This document shows positions 1 to 6,102 of a DNA stretch of 9,012 bases, in pieces. A model generated the notes under the pieces. The model saw nothing but the letters and a program-made list of their open reading frames with translations. It did no database searches and was not told the origin of the DNA. How positions within the stretch are numbered: position 1 is the stretch's first letter; each line of letters opens with the position of its first letter. Made by a program: the position numbers and the translations under genes. The DNA comes from Pseudomonadota bacterium (GTDB lineage Bacteria > Pseudomonadota > Alphaproteobacteria > Micropepsales > Micropepsaceae), in NCBI GenBank assembly GCA_021817355.1, contig JAKAVI010000389.1, positions 1 through 9,012 on the forward strand, given 5' to 3'.

Positions 1-321
1 CGGCAACTCCTCGCCACGCGCATGAGCCTTCTCGAGTGCCGCCTCCATGCGCGCAATCAAGTCGTTGTTGTTCGCCACCGGTTCGGTGTTCCAGTAGATA
101 TTTTCGTTCTTGTCGACCGCGATGAGGATGTTCTGCGGCCTGGTCACCGTCGGAATATTCTTCGCATGAGGAAGCTTCACGGGGATCACCTTCAACGCCA
201 CCGGAATGGTGATGAGGAAGATGATGAGAAGCACTAGCATCACGTCCACGAGCGGCGTCGTGTTGATGGTAACATTCAATTGCGCGTCGTCATGGTCCGG
301 TGAGGACACATTCATGGCCAT
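1..321 (-). CDS. exbD: ExbD/TolR-family biopolymer transporter (partial, C-terminus off the left edge)
   Basis: Inner-membrane subunit of the TonB-ExbB-ExbD proton-driven complex that energises outer-membrane receptors. 107 codons are present and the frame is open to the edge. The first ~21 residues are cytoplasmic (MAMNVSSPDHDD start), followed by NTTPLVDVMLVLLIIFLIT at about 20-38. That is the single ExbD membrane helix, and the Asp of PLVDVMLVLLI is the conserved proton-pathway residue. A periplasmic part follows, with IAVDKNENIYWN at about 67-78 as usual for the family. The ATG at 321 is preferred to the ATG at 315 because a GGAG lies about 10 bases upstream of it; both signals are weak. 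The gene starts 49 bases after exbB stops, so co-transcription with exbB and tonB is likely. TolR is the alternative, but the tonB-exbB context favours ExbD. Confidence 0.9.
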   Translation of the reverse strand, partial: MAMNVSSPDHDDAQLNVTINTTPLVDVMLVLLIIFLITIPVALKVIPVKLPHAKNIPTVTRPQNILIAVDKNENIYWNTEPVANNNDLIARMEAALEKAHARGEELP

Positions 322-370
322 GGCTTAGATGCTCCGATGCGAAGAAATATTCCGGCGAGACCTGGGTTGA

Positions 371-1321
371 TTACTTCTTATTGACGACGAGGTAGGTTTG
401 CAGGTCCGAGGCAAAGCTGCGCAGCTTCTCATTGATCACCTTGTTGCGACGAACGAGCAAGTTATAGAGCAACACCGCCGGAACCGCGGTGATCAGACCG
501 AAGGCGGTCATGATCAGCGCTTCACCGACGGGACCGGCAACCTTTTCGATCGAGGGGTTGCCGCTGATGCCGATGGCCAGAAGGGCGTTCAAGATACCCC
601 ACACCGTACCAAACAGACCGACGAACGGTGCCGTCGAACCGACCGAGGCGAGGAAGGCAATACCGCCCTGAAGACGGGAATTGATTTCTTCGAGCTGGCG
701 ATTGAGCGACATCGCAATCCAGTCATTGATATTGACAAGACCGGTGTTGGAGGTCTGCGACGCCCGCACTCCACCTTCGGCGACAGAGCGGAAGACGCTG
801 TTCTTGGCCAGGTTGTCGATGCCCTCGTTGAGGTTGTTCGACGACCAGAACTTCTTCTCGACCTGCTTGGCCTGCGACAGCATGCGGGACTGTTCCCACA
901 TCTTGACGAAGAAGATGTACCAGGTGCCGGCCGACATCAGGCCGAGAATGACGATGATGCCGCGGGTGATGAAGCCGCCGGTATCCCACAAGCGACCAAT
1001 GCCATAGGGGTTGGGCCCGGTGGGGATCTTGGGCGGTGTCACTTTCGGGGCCGCGGCCGGGGTCGCCGGCGTGGCGCCCGTCGTACCGCTTGCATTGGCG
1101 TTGGCCGAACCGGAGCCGGTCGTGGCACCCGTGTTCCCGGTTGCGCTCGTTCCGGGCGCAGTGGCCGATGATGAGCTGGCCCCAGCTGCCGGCGTGGAGG
1201 CGGCCTTTGCCGCCTGCGCCGCCGGCGTGGCAGCAGTGTTCGTCTTGGCGAGAGCCTGACCGGCACCGATGCCAGTCAGCAGGACGATGGCGGCAGCGAT
1301 CGTCAAAGCTTTGCAGTTCAT
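371..1321 (-). CDS. exbB: MotA/TolQ/ExbB proton channel family protein with exported low-complexity N-terminal region
   Basis: 316 residues, the proton-channel partner of ExbD and TonB. Residues 1-25 look like a signal peptide ending in ALA. Residues 26-~100 are a low-complexity stretch of Ala, Thr, Ser, Gly and Pro, predicted to be periplasmic. The channel domain follows: helix 1 at ~119-139 (RGIIVILGLMSAGTWYIFF), a cytoplasmic domain at ~140-215, helix 2 at ~219-247 with the family motif STAPFVGLFGTVWGI (229-243), and helix 3 at ~264-290 with GEALIMTAFGLITAVPAV. E. coli ExbB is about 245 residues, so the extra length is the N-terminal region. Secreted N-terminal extensions occur in some ExbB proteins; what this one does is unknown. 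The ATG has GGAG about 10 bases upstream. It lies 63 bases downstream of tonB and 49 upstream of exbD, in one apparent operon. Confidence 0.93.
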   Translation of the reverse strand: MNCKALTIAAAIVLLTGIGAGQALAKTNTAATPAAQAAKAASTPAAGASSSSATAPGTSATGNTGATTGSGSANANASGTTGATPATPAAAPKVTPPKIPTGPNPYGIGRLWDTGGFITRGIIVILGLMSAGTWYIFFVKMWEQSRMLSQAKQVEKKFWSSNNLNEGIDNLAKNSVFRSVAEGGVRASQTSNTGLVNINDWIAMSLNRQLEEINSRLQGGIAFLASVGSTAPFVGLFGTVWGILNALLAIGISGNPSIEKVAGPVGEALIMTAFGLITAVPAVLLYNLLVRRNKVINEKLRSFASDLQTYLVVNKK

Positions 1322-1384
1322 CTCTTAGCTACTCCGTAAGTGACCAGGACGTTGTTCGGCCTGATGTGAGATCCGTTGGTTCGT

Positions 1385-2029
1385 CTAAAAATTATTCAAT
1401 TCGAAGGTGTACCTGACCAGCGTCCGGCTCACGATCGGCTTTCCGTTTTCGGTTGCCGGATGATAGCGCCAGTGATCCTTCACCCATCCTTTGGCGGCAT
1501 CATCAAGGCGGGAATAACCGCTCGATTTCTCGATTGTGACATTCAAGACCGTTCCATCAGTCCCGACCGTCACCATCATCAACACTGTACCATGCTCGCC
1601 CAGACGCGCCGAGATCGGCGGATAAGGCGGTTTGGTATGGGTCGATTCGATCGCCCGCGCGCCAATGATCTGGGCAGGTGGCGCGGGCGGCGGCGGAGCC
1701 GTGCGCACCTTGGACTGCACCGTGATCGAGTTGGTATTGCTCGAGGGCTCGGAAATATTGATCTCCGGCGGCGGAACATAAGGCGGCGGCGGCTGTTTGA
1801 GCTGCGGTGGCGGCGGCGGCGGCGCCTTTTCCTTCGGCGGCGGCGCTTCCTTGACCACCTGGGCCTTGAATTCCTGCGGCAGGCGCCTGATGAAATTCTG
1901 CGCAAGTCCGGTCGCAAGTGCCCAAATAACAACTATATGGACGAGTACCACCACACCAATCGCCACGAACCGACGCGGGGCGAAGGGGCTGGACTGAAAG
2001 GCTCTTAGATCGTGATCCGGTTGTTGCAT
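1385..2029 (-). CDS. tonB: Energy transducer TonB
   Basis: 214 residues. TonB spans the periplasm and passes ExbB/ExbD-derived energy to TonB-dependent receptors by contacting their TonB box. A short cytoplasmic N-terminus (1-20) precedes one membrane helix at ~21-41 (FVAIGVVVLVHIVVIWALA). His31 in this helix fits the conserved TonB helix histidine. Residues ~60-90 and 110-118 are Pro-rich with Lys and Glu, the usual rigid periplasmic spacer. The C-terminal domain at ~130-214 holds the YP motif (PPYPPISARLGEHGTV) and ends VRYTFELNNF. The ATG is the first possible start: an in-frame TAG lies two codons upstream. No Shine-Dalgarno is visible, while a TATACT hexamer lies five bases before the ATG (see separate entry). 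It is first of three genes, followed by exbB and exbD, and is divergent from the riboswitch-btuB unit. Confidence 0.93.
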   Translation of the reverse strand: MQQPDHDLRAFQSSPFAPRRFVAIGVVVLVHIVVIWALATGLAQNFIRRLPQEFKAQVVKEAPPPKEKAPPPPPPQLKQPPPPYVPPPEINISEPSSNTNSITVQSKVRTAPPPPAPPAQIIGARAIESTHTKPPYPPISARLGEHGTVLMMVTVGTDGTVLNVTIEKSSGYSRLDDAAKGWVKDHWRYHPATENGKPIVSRTLVRYTFELNNF

Positions 2030-2034
2030 GGGCT

Positions 2035-2040
2035 AGTATA
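2035..2040 (-). promoter_or_regulatory. Candidate -10 element (TATACT) directly in front of tonB
   Basis: On the minus strand TATACT ends five bases before the tonB ATG, so a transcript started from it would begin at or near the A of the ATG. There is no Shine-Dalgarno before this ATG, which fits leaderless initiation. The -35 position at 17-base spacing (2058-2063, TGCCGG) is poor and lies inside a strong dyad, so the element would need an activator or may be chance. Confidence 0.3.
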
Positions 2041-2053
2041 ACCAAGGTTGACA

Positions 2054-2079
2054 GGGCCCGGCACAGCGGCGCCGGGCCT
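2054..2079. repeat. Strong 9-bp dyad upstream of tonB
   Basis: GGGCCCGGC at 2054-2062 pairs with GCCGGGCCT at 2071-2079 (one G-T pair), with an 8-base loop. It covers the expected -35 of the candidate tonB promoter, so it could be an operator, or a 5' leader hairpin if transcription starts further upstream. Neither strand has a T-run after it, so it is not a typical intrinsic terminator. Confidence 0.5.
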
Positions 2080-2115
2080 GGGTGTGATGGACCAGGCTCA
2101 CGCTTACCCCTCCCC

Positions 2116-2141
2116 CGCGACGCTGGCGCGTCGCGTGTTTT
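2116..2141 (+). terminator. Hairpin followed by a short T-rich tract (terminator-like, role unclear)
   Basis: CGCGACGC (2116-2123) and GCGTCGCG (2128-2135) form a perfect 8-bp stem with a TGGC loop. On the plus strand TGTTTT follows at 2136-2141, then more T-rich sequence. This looks like a weak intrinsic terminator, but no plus-strand gene lies upstream of it. It might stop antisense or spurious transcription, or act as a leader hairpin in a tonB transcript on the other strand. Confidence 0.3.
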
Positions 2142-2311
2142 CCGTGTTCTTTGGACGTATCGTAATCATGCTTTTTCAACTCGGTCTAGGCATTTTGGTA
2201 CATGACCGTGGCTTACGCGCAACTTTTCGGCAAGCTCTGATCGCTCGGGGGCGGCAAAATGCAAGGCAATTGCTCGGAGCGCTACCCCATCGGCCCTGAT
2301 GGCCGCGCGCC

Positions 2312-2476
2312 ATGCGGCGAATTGTTTCACCTTCCACCTCACCTGCAGTTCGACGCAGCTACCCGCCGGTCAATGGCTTTGACCCCGCGTATCACGCGAA
2401 TGCGACAGATTATTATCGGCGCCGTAAGGCGCGCTATCAGATAGCCATAAACGGCAGATTGACGGAATTGGGCTAG
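2312..2476 (+). CDS. Possible small ORF, 54 codons, unknown
   Basis: Frame open from 2300, with the first ATG at 2312 and TAG at 2474-2476. The C-terminal half reads like a protein (GFDPAYHANATDYYRRRKAR, then a hydrophilic end), with Tyr and Arg enrichment. The N-terminal half is Ser/Pro/Arg-rich and unconvincing. No Shine-Dalgarno precedes the ATG, third-position GC is lower than in the neighbouring genes, and the end overlaps the candidate riboswitch promoter. It may be a remnant or chance. Confidence 0.15.
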   Translation: MRRIVSPSTSPAVRRSYPPVNGFDPAYHANATDYYRRRKARYQIAINGRLTELG

Positions 2477-2487
2477 AGGGGCTAGCG
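2459..2487 (+). promoter_or_regulatory. Candidate housekeeping promoter for the riboswitch-btuB transcript
   Basis: TTGACG at 2459-2464, a 17-base spacer, then CTAGCG at 2482-2487 (within GCTAGCG). TTGACG and GCTA-type elements resemble the alphaproteobacterial housekeeping consensus. Transcription would start near 2494, about three bases before the first paired base of riboswitch stem P1, and that positional fit is the main support. The -10 match is partial. Confidence 0.45.
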
Positions 2488-2496
2488 TTCAACTTC

Positions 2497-2705
2497 GCGC
2501 GAGGTTCCCCACAAGGGGCGACCGCTTGGTCGCAGGGAACGCGGTGCGGTCTGCCTGTATGCTATGCAGAATGACCAATTCCGCGGCTGTCCCCGCAACT
2601 GTTACCGGTAGCGCCCGTCTAAAGGCCACTGCTGCGGCATATTTGCCGAAACGGGAAGGCAGACGGTGCGTGTTTGATCCGGGAGCCAGGAGACCTGCCT
2701 CGTGC
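2497..2705 (+). promoter_or_regulatory. Cobalamin (vitamin B12) riboswitch aptamer
   Basis: Senses adenosylcobalamin-type ligands in the mRNA leader and normally lowers expression of the uptake gene when B12 is plentiful. Conserved blocks appear in the right order: GGGAACGCGGTG (2535-2546), CCCCGCAACTGT (2591-2602), GCCACTG (2625-2631), GGGAAGGC (2653-2660) and the B12 box AGCCAGGAGACCTGCC (2684-2699). Closing stem P1 forms between 2497-2504 and 2698-2705 (8 bp, one G-U), which sets the boundaries. Two extra small hairpins, CCCC/GGGG at 2507-2518 and CGACC/GGTCG at 2519-2532, lie between the 5' strand and the core. The BtuB-type receptor downstream is the classic target. Confidence 0.95.
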
Positions 2706-2836
2706 CGTCGTCGTGTGGCCGGTCGGGGTGTGCCGGAAACCGCGGAGATCACCGCCGAGACGACAGGCACGGAGTCGATGCGGCGGGGAATCGGAGTGAT
2801 TCGCACATATTGAGGGTAAAGGCCGCAAACGACTCC
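2702..2836 (+). promoter_or_regulatory. Riboswitch expression platform: P1-competing stem and antisequester
   Basis: Two alternative helices can be read here. Bases 2702-2712 (GTGCCGTCGTC) pair with 2759-2770 in an 11-bp stem with one bulged A at 2765. Bases 2702-2705 are shared with the 3' strand of aptamer stem P1, so the two compete. Immediately downstream GGAGTCG (2771-2777) is a perfect 7-bp complement of CGACTCC (2830-2836), which includes part of the 5' arm of the Shine-Dalgarno-sequestering hairpin. Inference: without ligand these two adjacent stems form and free the ribosome site; with ligand P1 wins and the sequestering hairpin forms. No T-run is present, so translational control is more likely than termination. 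Confidence 0.55.
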
Positions 2837-2852
2837 TGAATAGCTTCAGGAG
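2833..2852 (+). promoter_or_regulatory. Shine-Dalgarno sequestering hairpin before btuB
   Basis: CTCCTGAA (2833-2840) and TTCAGGAG (2845-2852) form a perfect 8-bp stem with a TAGC loop. The 3' arm contains the btuB Shine-Dalgarno CAGGAG (2847-2852), six bases before the ATG at 2859. When folded the ribosome site is hidden, as in translational OFF switches of cobalamin riboswitches. Confidence 0.75.
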
Positions 2853-2858
2853 ACATGC

Positions 2859-4775
2859 ATGCAACGCTTTTGTTGGCCCACTTTGCTGGCCGCCATGCTG
2901 GTGGCTGGTACGGTGGCACACGCCAGTTCGCTGGAGACGGTCGTCGTCACCGCCACCCGCGCGCCGGAGCCCATTGCGGCGACCGGTGAATCGATTTCCG
3001 TAATCACCGCAAAGCAGCTTGAAAACCTGCAGGTCGTGACCCTCAGCAGTGCTCTGGCCAGCTTGCCCGGCGCCATTGTGGTGCGCGATGGCGGCCTTGG
3101 CCAGGTCACCACTTTGTCACTGCGCGGCGCCGAAGCCGGCCAGACCTTGATGCTGATTGATGGCGTGCGCATCAACGATCCTTCCACCGTGGACGGCCAG
3201 GCACTGCTCGGCGACCTTCTCGTCAACAACATCTCCCGCGTGGAAGTGTTGCGCGGCCCGCAATCCGCGCTCTACGGCAGTTCTGCCATCGGTGGTGTCG
3301 TCGACATCTTTACCCGCCGCGGCGGGCCCGCGCCCCTGCGCTACACACTGTCAGCCCAAACCGGGAGTTTCGCCACCTATCAGCTCGCCGCCAATGGTTA
3401 TGGCCAGGTCGGCCAGTTCGAGTATGGCGCCGGAATTCAGTATCTGCAGAGCAATGGCATCTCGGCCGCCGATGCCCGTTACGGCAATAACGAGCCGGAC
3501 GGCACACATAACCTCTCCGCCACCATCAACACCCGTTACCACCTCACCCCAAACATCAGCCTTGATCTGCGCGGCTATGCCATTTCTGCCCGCACCCAGT
3601 TTGACGACAACTACGCACCGGTGACGTTCCGCGTCGCCGATTCGCCGGTCTACAATCGCGATACCCTCCTGGTCGGCTATGCCGGACTGAACTGGGCCCT
3701 GTGGCATGGGCATTTGAAAAACCGCTTCGCGGTCACTGAAACCGCAAGCCGGCGTACGACCTTTGATTCACCGTTCTATCTTCCGCTCCATGAAGACTAT
3801 GCCTACAGGGGCAGAATCGAGCGCTTTTCCTATCAGGGAACTGCCCAGCTCACAGACGCAAGCCAGCTGGTATTTGGCGCCGTCAATGAACGCACCACCC
3901 TCGTCTCGGAAATCGCAGGTTACGCCGACGCCTCGGGCCAGCAGTCGACCCAGGGCTATTACGCCGAGGGCCTCAGCAAAGTCATGAAAGGACTGACCCT
4001 CTCCGCAGGCATCCGTCTTGAGCACAACACGCTCTTCGGCACGCACGCGTCCTACAAGGCAACTGCAGCCTATACCCCTGATGATGGCCAAACCGTGTTG
4101 CACGCCAATTATGCCACCGGCTTCAAGGCCCCCTCGCTCTACGAACAGTTCTCGGTTTACTCGAACCCGCTTGCCCCTCTGTCGCCGGAGGCTGCCAATG
4201 GCTGGGAAACTGGCATCGACGAGAACCTGTTCGCCGACCACATCCTCGCCTCACTAACCTGGTTCGACCGCACCACGCACAATCTCATCGACTTCTTTTC
4301 GTGCTACGGGGTCACGAGCCAGGCCTGCAGCCTGCGCAGCAATGCGGGTGGATATTATTATAATATCGGTCGCGCCGAAGCGAGCGGCGTTGAAGCCGGT
4401 CTCAAGGGACGGCTCACCTCCACCGTGCATGTCAGCCTCAACTACACCTATCTGAACGCCGTGGACCTTATAACCCACACCGAACTTGCCCGTCGCCCTC
4501 ATGATGAAGCCAATGCAACATTGAGCTGGCGGCCGACAGCTTTGTGGTACTTCGCCGGCACCGTGAATATGGTGGGGCCGCGCTTCGACAGCTCCAACGA
4601 CGTGAACCATCTGGGCGGCTATGCCACCGCCAATCTCTTCGTGGCCCGGCGCATCAGTGCCCATCTCAAGCTTTATGGCCGTATCACCAACGTGCTCGAT
4701 CATCACTACGAGCCCGCATTCGGCTATGGCGCACCAGGGCGCGCTTTCTATGCGGGCATTCGCTGGAACGGCTGA
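2859..4775 (+). CDS. btuB: TonB-dependent outer-membrane cobalamin receptor, BtuB type
   Basis: 638 residues (E. coli BtuB is about 614). A signal peptide at 1-22 ends AHA. The mature N-terminus carries the TonB box ETVVVTAT at 26-33, close to BtuB boxes. The plug domain at ~40-155 has the family motifs LRGAEAGQTLMLIDGVRIND (88-107) and VEVLRGPQSALYGSSAIGG (128-146). The rest is a 22-strand barrel by family, with a Cys pair in FSCYGVTSQACS that may form an extracellular disulphide, and it ends YAGIRWNG. The ATG at 2859 has CAGGAG six bases upstream; an ATG at 2855 is out of frame. The substrate call rests on the cobalamin riboswitch directly upstream plus BtuB-like features. The 3' end overlaps convergent cheR by 28 bases. 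Confidence 0.9.
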   Translation: MQRFCWPTLLAAMLVAGTVAHASSLETVVVTATRAPEPIAATGESISVITAKQLENLQVVTLSSALASLPGAIVVRDGGLGQVTTLSLRGAEAGQTLMLIDGVRINDPSTVDGQALLGDLLVNNISRVEVLRGPQSALYGSSAIGGVVDIFTRRGGPAPLRYTLSAQTGSFATYQLAANGYGQVGQFEYGAGIQYLQSNGISAADARYGNNEPDGTHNLSATINTRYHLTPNISLDLRGYAISARTQFDDNYAPVTFRVADSPVYNRDTLLVGYAGLNWALWHGHLKNRFAVTETASRRTTFDSPFYLPLHEDYAYRGRIERFSYQGTAQLTDASQLVFGAVNERTTLVSEIAGYADASGQQSTQGYYAEGLSKVMKGLTLSAGIRLEHNTLFGTHASYKATAAYTPDDGQTVLHANYATGFKAPSLYEQFSVYSNPLAPLSPEAANGWETGIDENLFADHILASLTWFDRTTHNLIDFFSCYGVTSQACSLRSNAGGYYYNIGRAEASGVEAGLKGRLTSTVHVSLNYTYLNAVDLITHTELARRPHDEANATLSWRPTALWYFAGTVNMVGPRFDSSNDVNHLGGYATANLFVARRISAHLKLYGRITNVLDHHYEPAFGYGAPGRAFYAGIRWNG

Positions 4776-5644
4776 TGTCTGGCGCCGGGCAGGGTCAACC
4801 TGTCCGGCGCATCAGCGCGGGGATTTTTGCTGAAGATACCGCGCGGCGCCGTTGCGAGCGGAAGATAGAAGCGCGCATCGGCGGGCGTTTCACTTGCCCC
4901 CAGCACCAGAAAGCCATCGTCCGCCAGGGCGCCCGTCATCCGCGCCAGGGTCTCAGAACGGATATCCGGCGCAAAGTAAAGAAGTGCATTGCGGCAAAGA
5001 ATGAGATCGAGTTCGCCAAGCCAGCCGAGGCTGTCGAGAAGATTGAAACAATGAACGCGCAGGCGACGGCGCAACCCGTCAACCATGTGCCAGCGTCCGC
5101 CTTCGCTCGGTACACAATAGCGGGCGCGCAACGACGCCGGCAGTCCGCGCCCCAGCTCATAGTCGCTGTATGCGCCCTCGTTGATGCGCATCACTGCATC
5201 ACGGCTGAAATCGCTCACGAAGAGATCGATCTTCCAGCCCTGCGCGAACAGTCCGGCATCGTCGAGCAGCATGGCCAGCGAGTAGGCCTCCTGGCCGGTG
5301 GAGGCTGCCGCACACCAGATGCGCAGGCGCCGCGGGACCAGGCGCGCTGCCATCAACTCGGGCAGTACGGTGTTCCGTAAAAAGGCAAAAACCGCGGGGT
5401 CGCGGAAAAACGAGGTTTCATGGGTGGCCATGGCCTCCACCACCGCCCGCGATAATTCTTCGGGCTCATCTTCAAGTTCGCCCAGCAGCGCACCTAGTTC
5501 GCGAAAGCCGAACCGCATCGCCACCGGCTGCAGCTTCGAGGCGATGCGCGCGCCTTGATCGACGGCAAGATGCAGCCCGCTACGGCGCCGGACGAGATCG
5601 GCGAGGTGGTGCAATTGCGCGGGGGCAAAGGGCGACGCGGACAC
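4748..5644 (-). CDS. cheR: CheR-family protein-glutamate O-methyltransferase
   Basis: 298 residues. CheR enzymes transfer methyl groups from S-adenosylmethionine to glutamates of chemoreceptors. An N-terminal helical domain (~1-70) is followed by THETSFFRD (74-82), the SAM-binding stretch RIWCAAASTGQEAYSLAM (108-125), SDFSRDAV (144-151) and CRNALLYF (217-224), all diagnostic. The fold ends near RGIFSKN (~274); a further ~24-residue tail is unlike the family and is encoded across the apparent btuB terminator and 3' end. The start is GTG at 5644 with AGGAG five bases upstream, and this Shine-Dalgarno overlaps the TAG stop of the receiver gene, which implies translational coupling. No chemoreceptor or other che gene is visible, so the methylated target is unknown. 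Confidence 0.92.
   Translation of the reverse strand: MSASPFAPAQLHHLADLVRRRSGLHLAVDQGARIASKLQPVAMRFGFRELGALLGELEDEPEELSRAVVEAMATHETSFFRDPAVFAFLRNTVLPELMAARLVPRRLRIWCAAASTGQEAYSLAMLLDDAGLFAQGWKIDLFVSDFSRDAVMRINEGAYSDYELGRGLPASLRARYCVPSEGGRWHMVDGLRRRLRVHCFNLLDSLGWLGELDLILCRNALLYFAPDIRSETLARMTGALADDGFLVLGASETPADARFYLPLATAPRGIFSKNPRADAPDRLTLPGARHQPFQRMPA
4782..4827 (+). terminator. Probable btuB transcription terminator, inside the cheR 3' end
   Basis: Seven bases after the btuB stop, 4782-4793 and 4799-4810 form a 12-bp GC-rich stem with one G-U pair and the loop GTCAA. A T5 run sits at 4823-4827, 12 bases beyond the stem, so it is not a classic intrinsic terminator, but the hairpin is the strongest in this part of the window. 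On the other strand the same bases encode the CheR C-terminal tail. Confidence 0.45.
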
Positions 5645-5652
5645 AGCCGCTC

Positions 5653-6018
5653 CTAACCGAGGCCGGCGCTGCTCAGCCGCTCGAGCAGTGATGGCGCATC
5701 ATAAGGTTTCAGCAGATAGTCATTGGCACCACAGACAAGGGCCTCCTGAATACGGCCGACATCATTTTCGGTGGTGCAGTAGAGGACAAATGGCAGGTTG
5801 CCATTGGGCTCCCGGCGCAGGCCGCGCAGAAATTCAAGAACATTGGTGCCAGGGATATTCCAGTCCAGCAGCACGAGGTCAGGCATGCGCGCGCGACAGG
5901 CCTTTAGCGCCTGGGTGCCGTCCTCGGCCTCCTCGCTCTCATAGGCAAACTCGGCCAGGATCGTGGCCGCGACCTTGCGGATGAGGCGGCTGTCATCAAC
6001 GACCAGGCAATGTTTCAC
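5653..6018 (-). CDS. Single-domain CheY-like response regulator
   Basis: 121 residues with a receiver domain only, so it acts by phosphorylation-dependent protein contacts and not as a DNA-binding output. Visible active-site residues are the acidic pair D8/D9 (LVVDDS), phosphoacceptor D52 (LLDWNIP), switch T82 (YCTTEN), Y101 and K104 (NDYLLKPYD). D-to-T (+30) and D-to-K (+52) spacing equals that of CheY. I place the start at the GTG at 6018 (MKHCLVVDDS), because AGGGGG lies about seven bases upstream; a GTG at 6054 would add 12 residues without a good site. It sits between chpT and cheR, eight bases from the latter. It may be a phosphoryl acceptor of ChpT, or fed by another kinase; the sequence does not decide. 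Confidence 0.88.
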   Translation of the reverse strand: MKHCLVVDDSRLIRKVAATILAEFAYESEEAEDGTQALKACRARMPDLVLLDWNIPGTNVLEFLRGLRREPNGNLPFVLYCTTENDVGRIQEALVCGANDYLLKPYDAPSLLERLSSAGLG

Positions 6019-6102
6019 GGCAATGACCCCCTGGGGCCTACATTTGGCGGCCACCGCCGCAAAGCCTAGCCGAGGCCTGTAAACAGCCTCTAAATCTTCG
6101 GC

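Larger units (their letters stand above)
2030..2496. other. Gene-poor divergent region between tonB and the cobalamin riboswitch
   Basis: 467 bases without a convincing gene. They hold the candidate tonB promoter, the dyads at 2054-2079 and 2116-2135, a weak 54-codon ORF at 2312-2476 and a candidate promoter at 2459-2487 for the riboswitch transcript. I looked for a Fur-type palindrome and saw none. No tRNA or known small RNA was recognised. The stretch 2142-2311 shows nothing I can interpret. Confidence 0.6.

Noticed and set aside
398..1171. 257-codon open frame on the plus strand
   Set aside because: Antisense to exbB, Arg/Gly-rich with no domain. Its length comes from the low-complexity GC-rich linker of exbB.
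2048..2053. Perfect TTGACA -35 hexamer on the plus strand
   Set aside because: At 16-18 bases downstream there is only GC-rich hairpin sequence with no -10 and no gene to serve, so I take it as chance.
2105..2170. 21-codon ATG frame on the minus strand upstream of tonB
   Set aside because: No convincing ribosome site, and it overlaps the hairpin at 2116-2135. Nothing supports translation.
2048..2299. 83-codon open frame on the plus strand between tonB and btuB
   Set aside because: No ribosome site, it begins inside a strong dyad and has a mixed composition without a domain. It is less protein-like than the short frame at 2312-2476.
2526..2813. 95-codon open frame over the riboswitch
   Set aside because: The sequence is explained in full by the cobalamin aptamer and its expression platform. 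The translation resembles no protein.
4544..5380. 278-codon open frame on the plus strand
   Set aside because: It runs across the btuB end in another frame and antisense to cheR. Both of those genes have clear family motifs.
6019..6054. Upstream GTG start adding 12 residues to the receiver protein
   Set aside because: It lacks a good ribosome site, while the GTG at 6018 has AGGGGG at the right distance and gives the normal CheY-like N-terminus.
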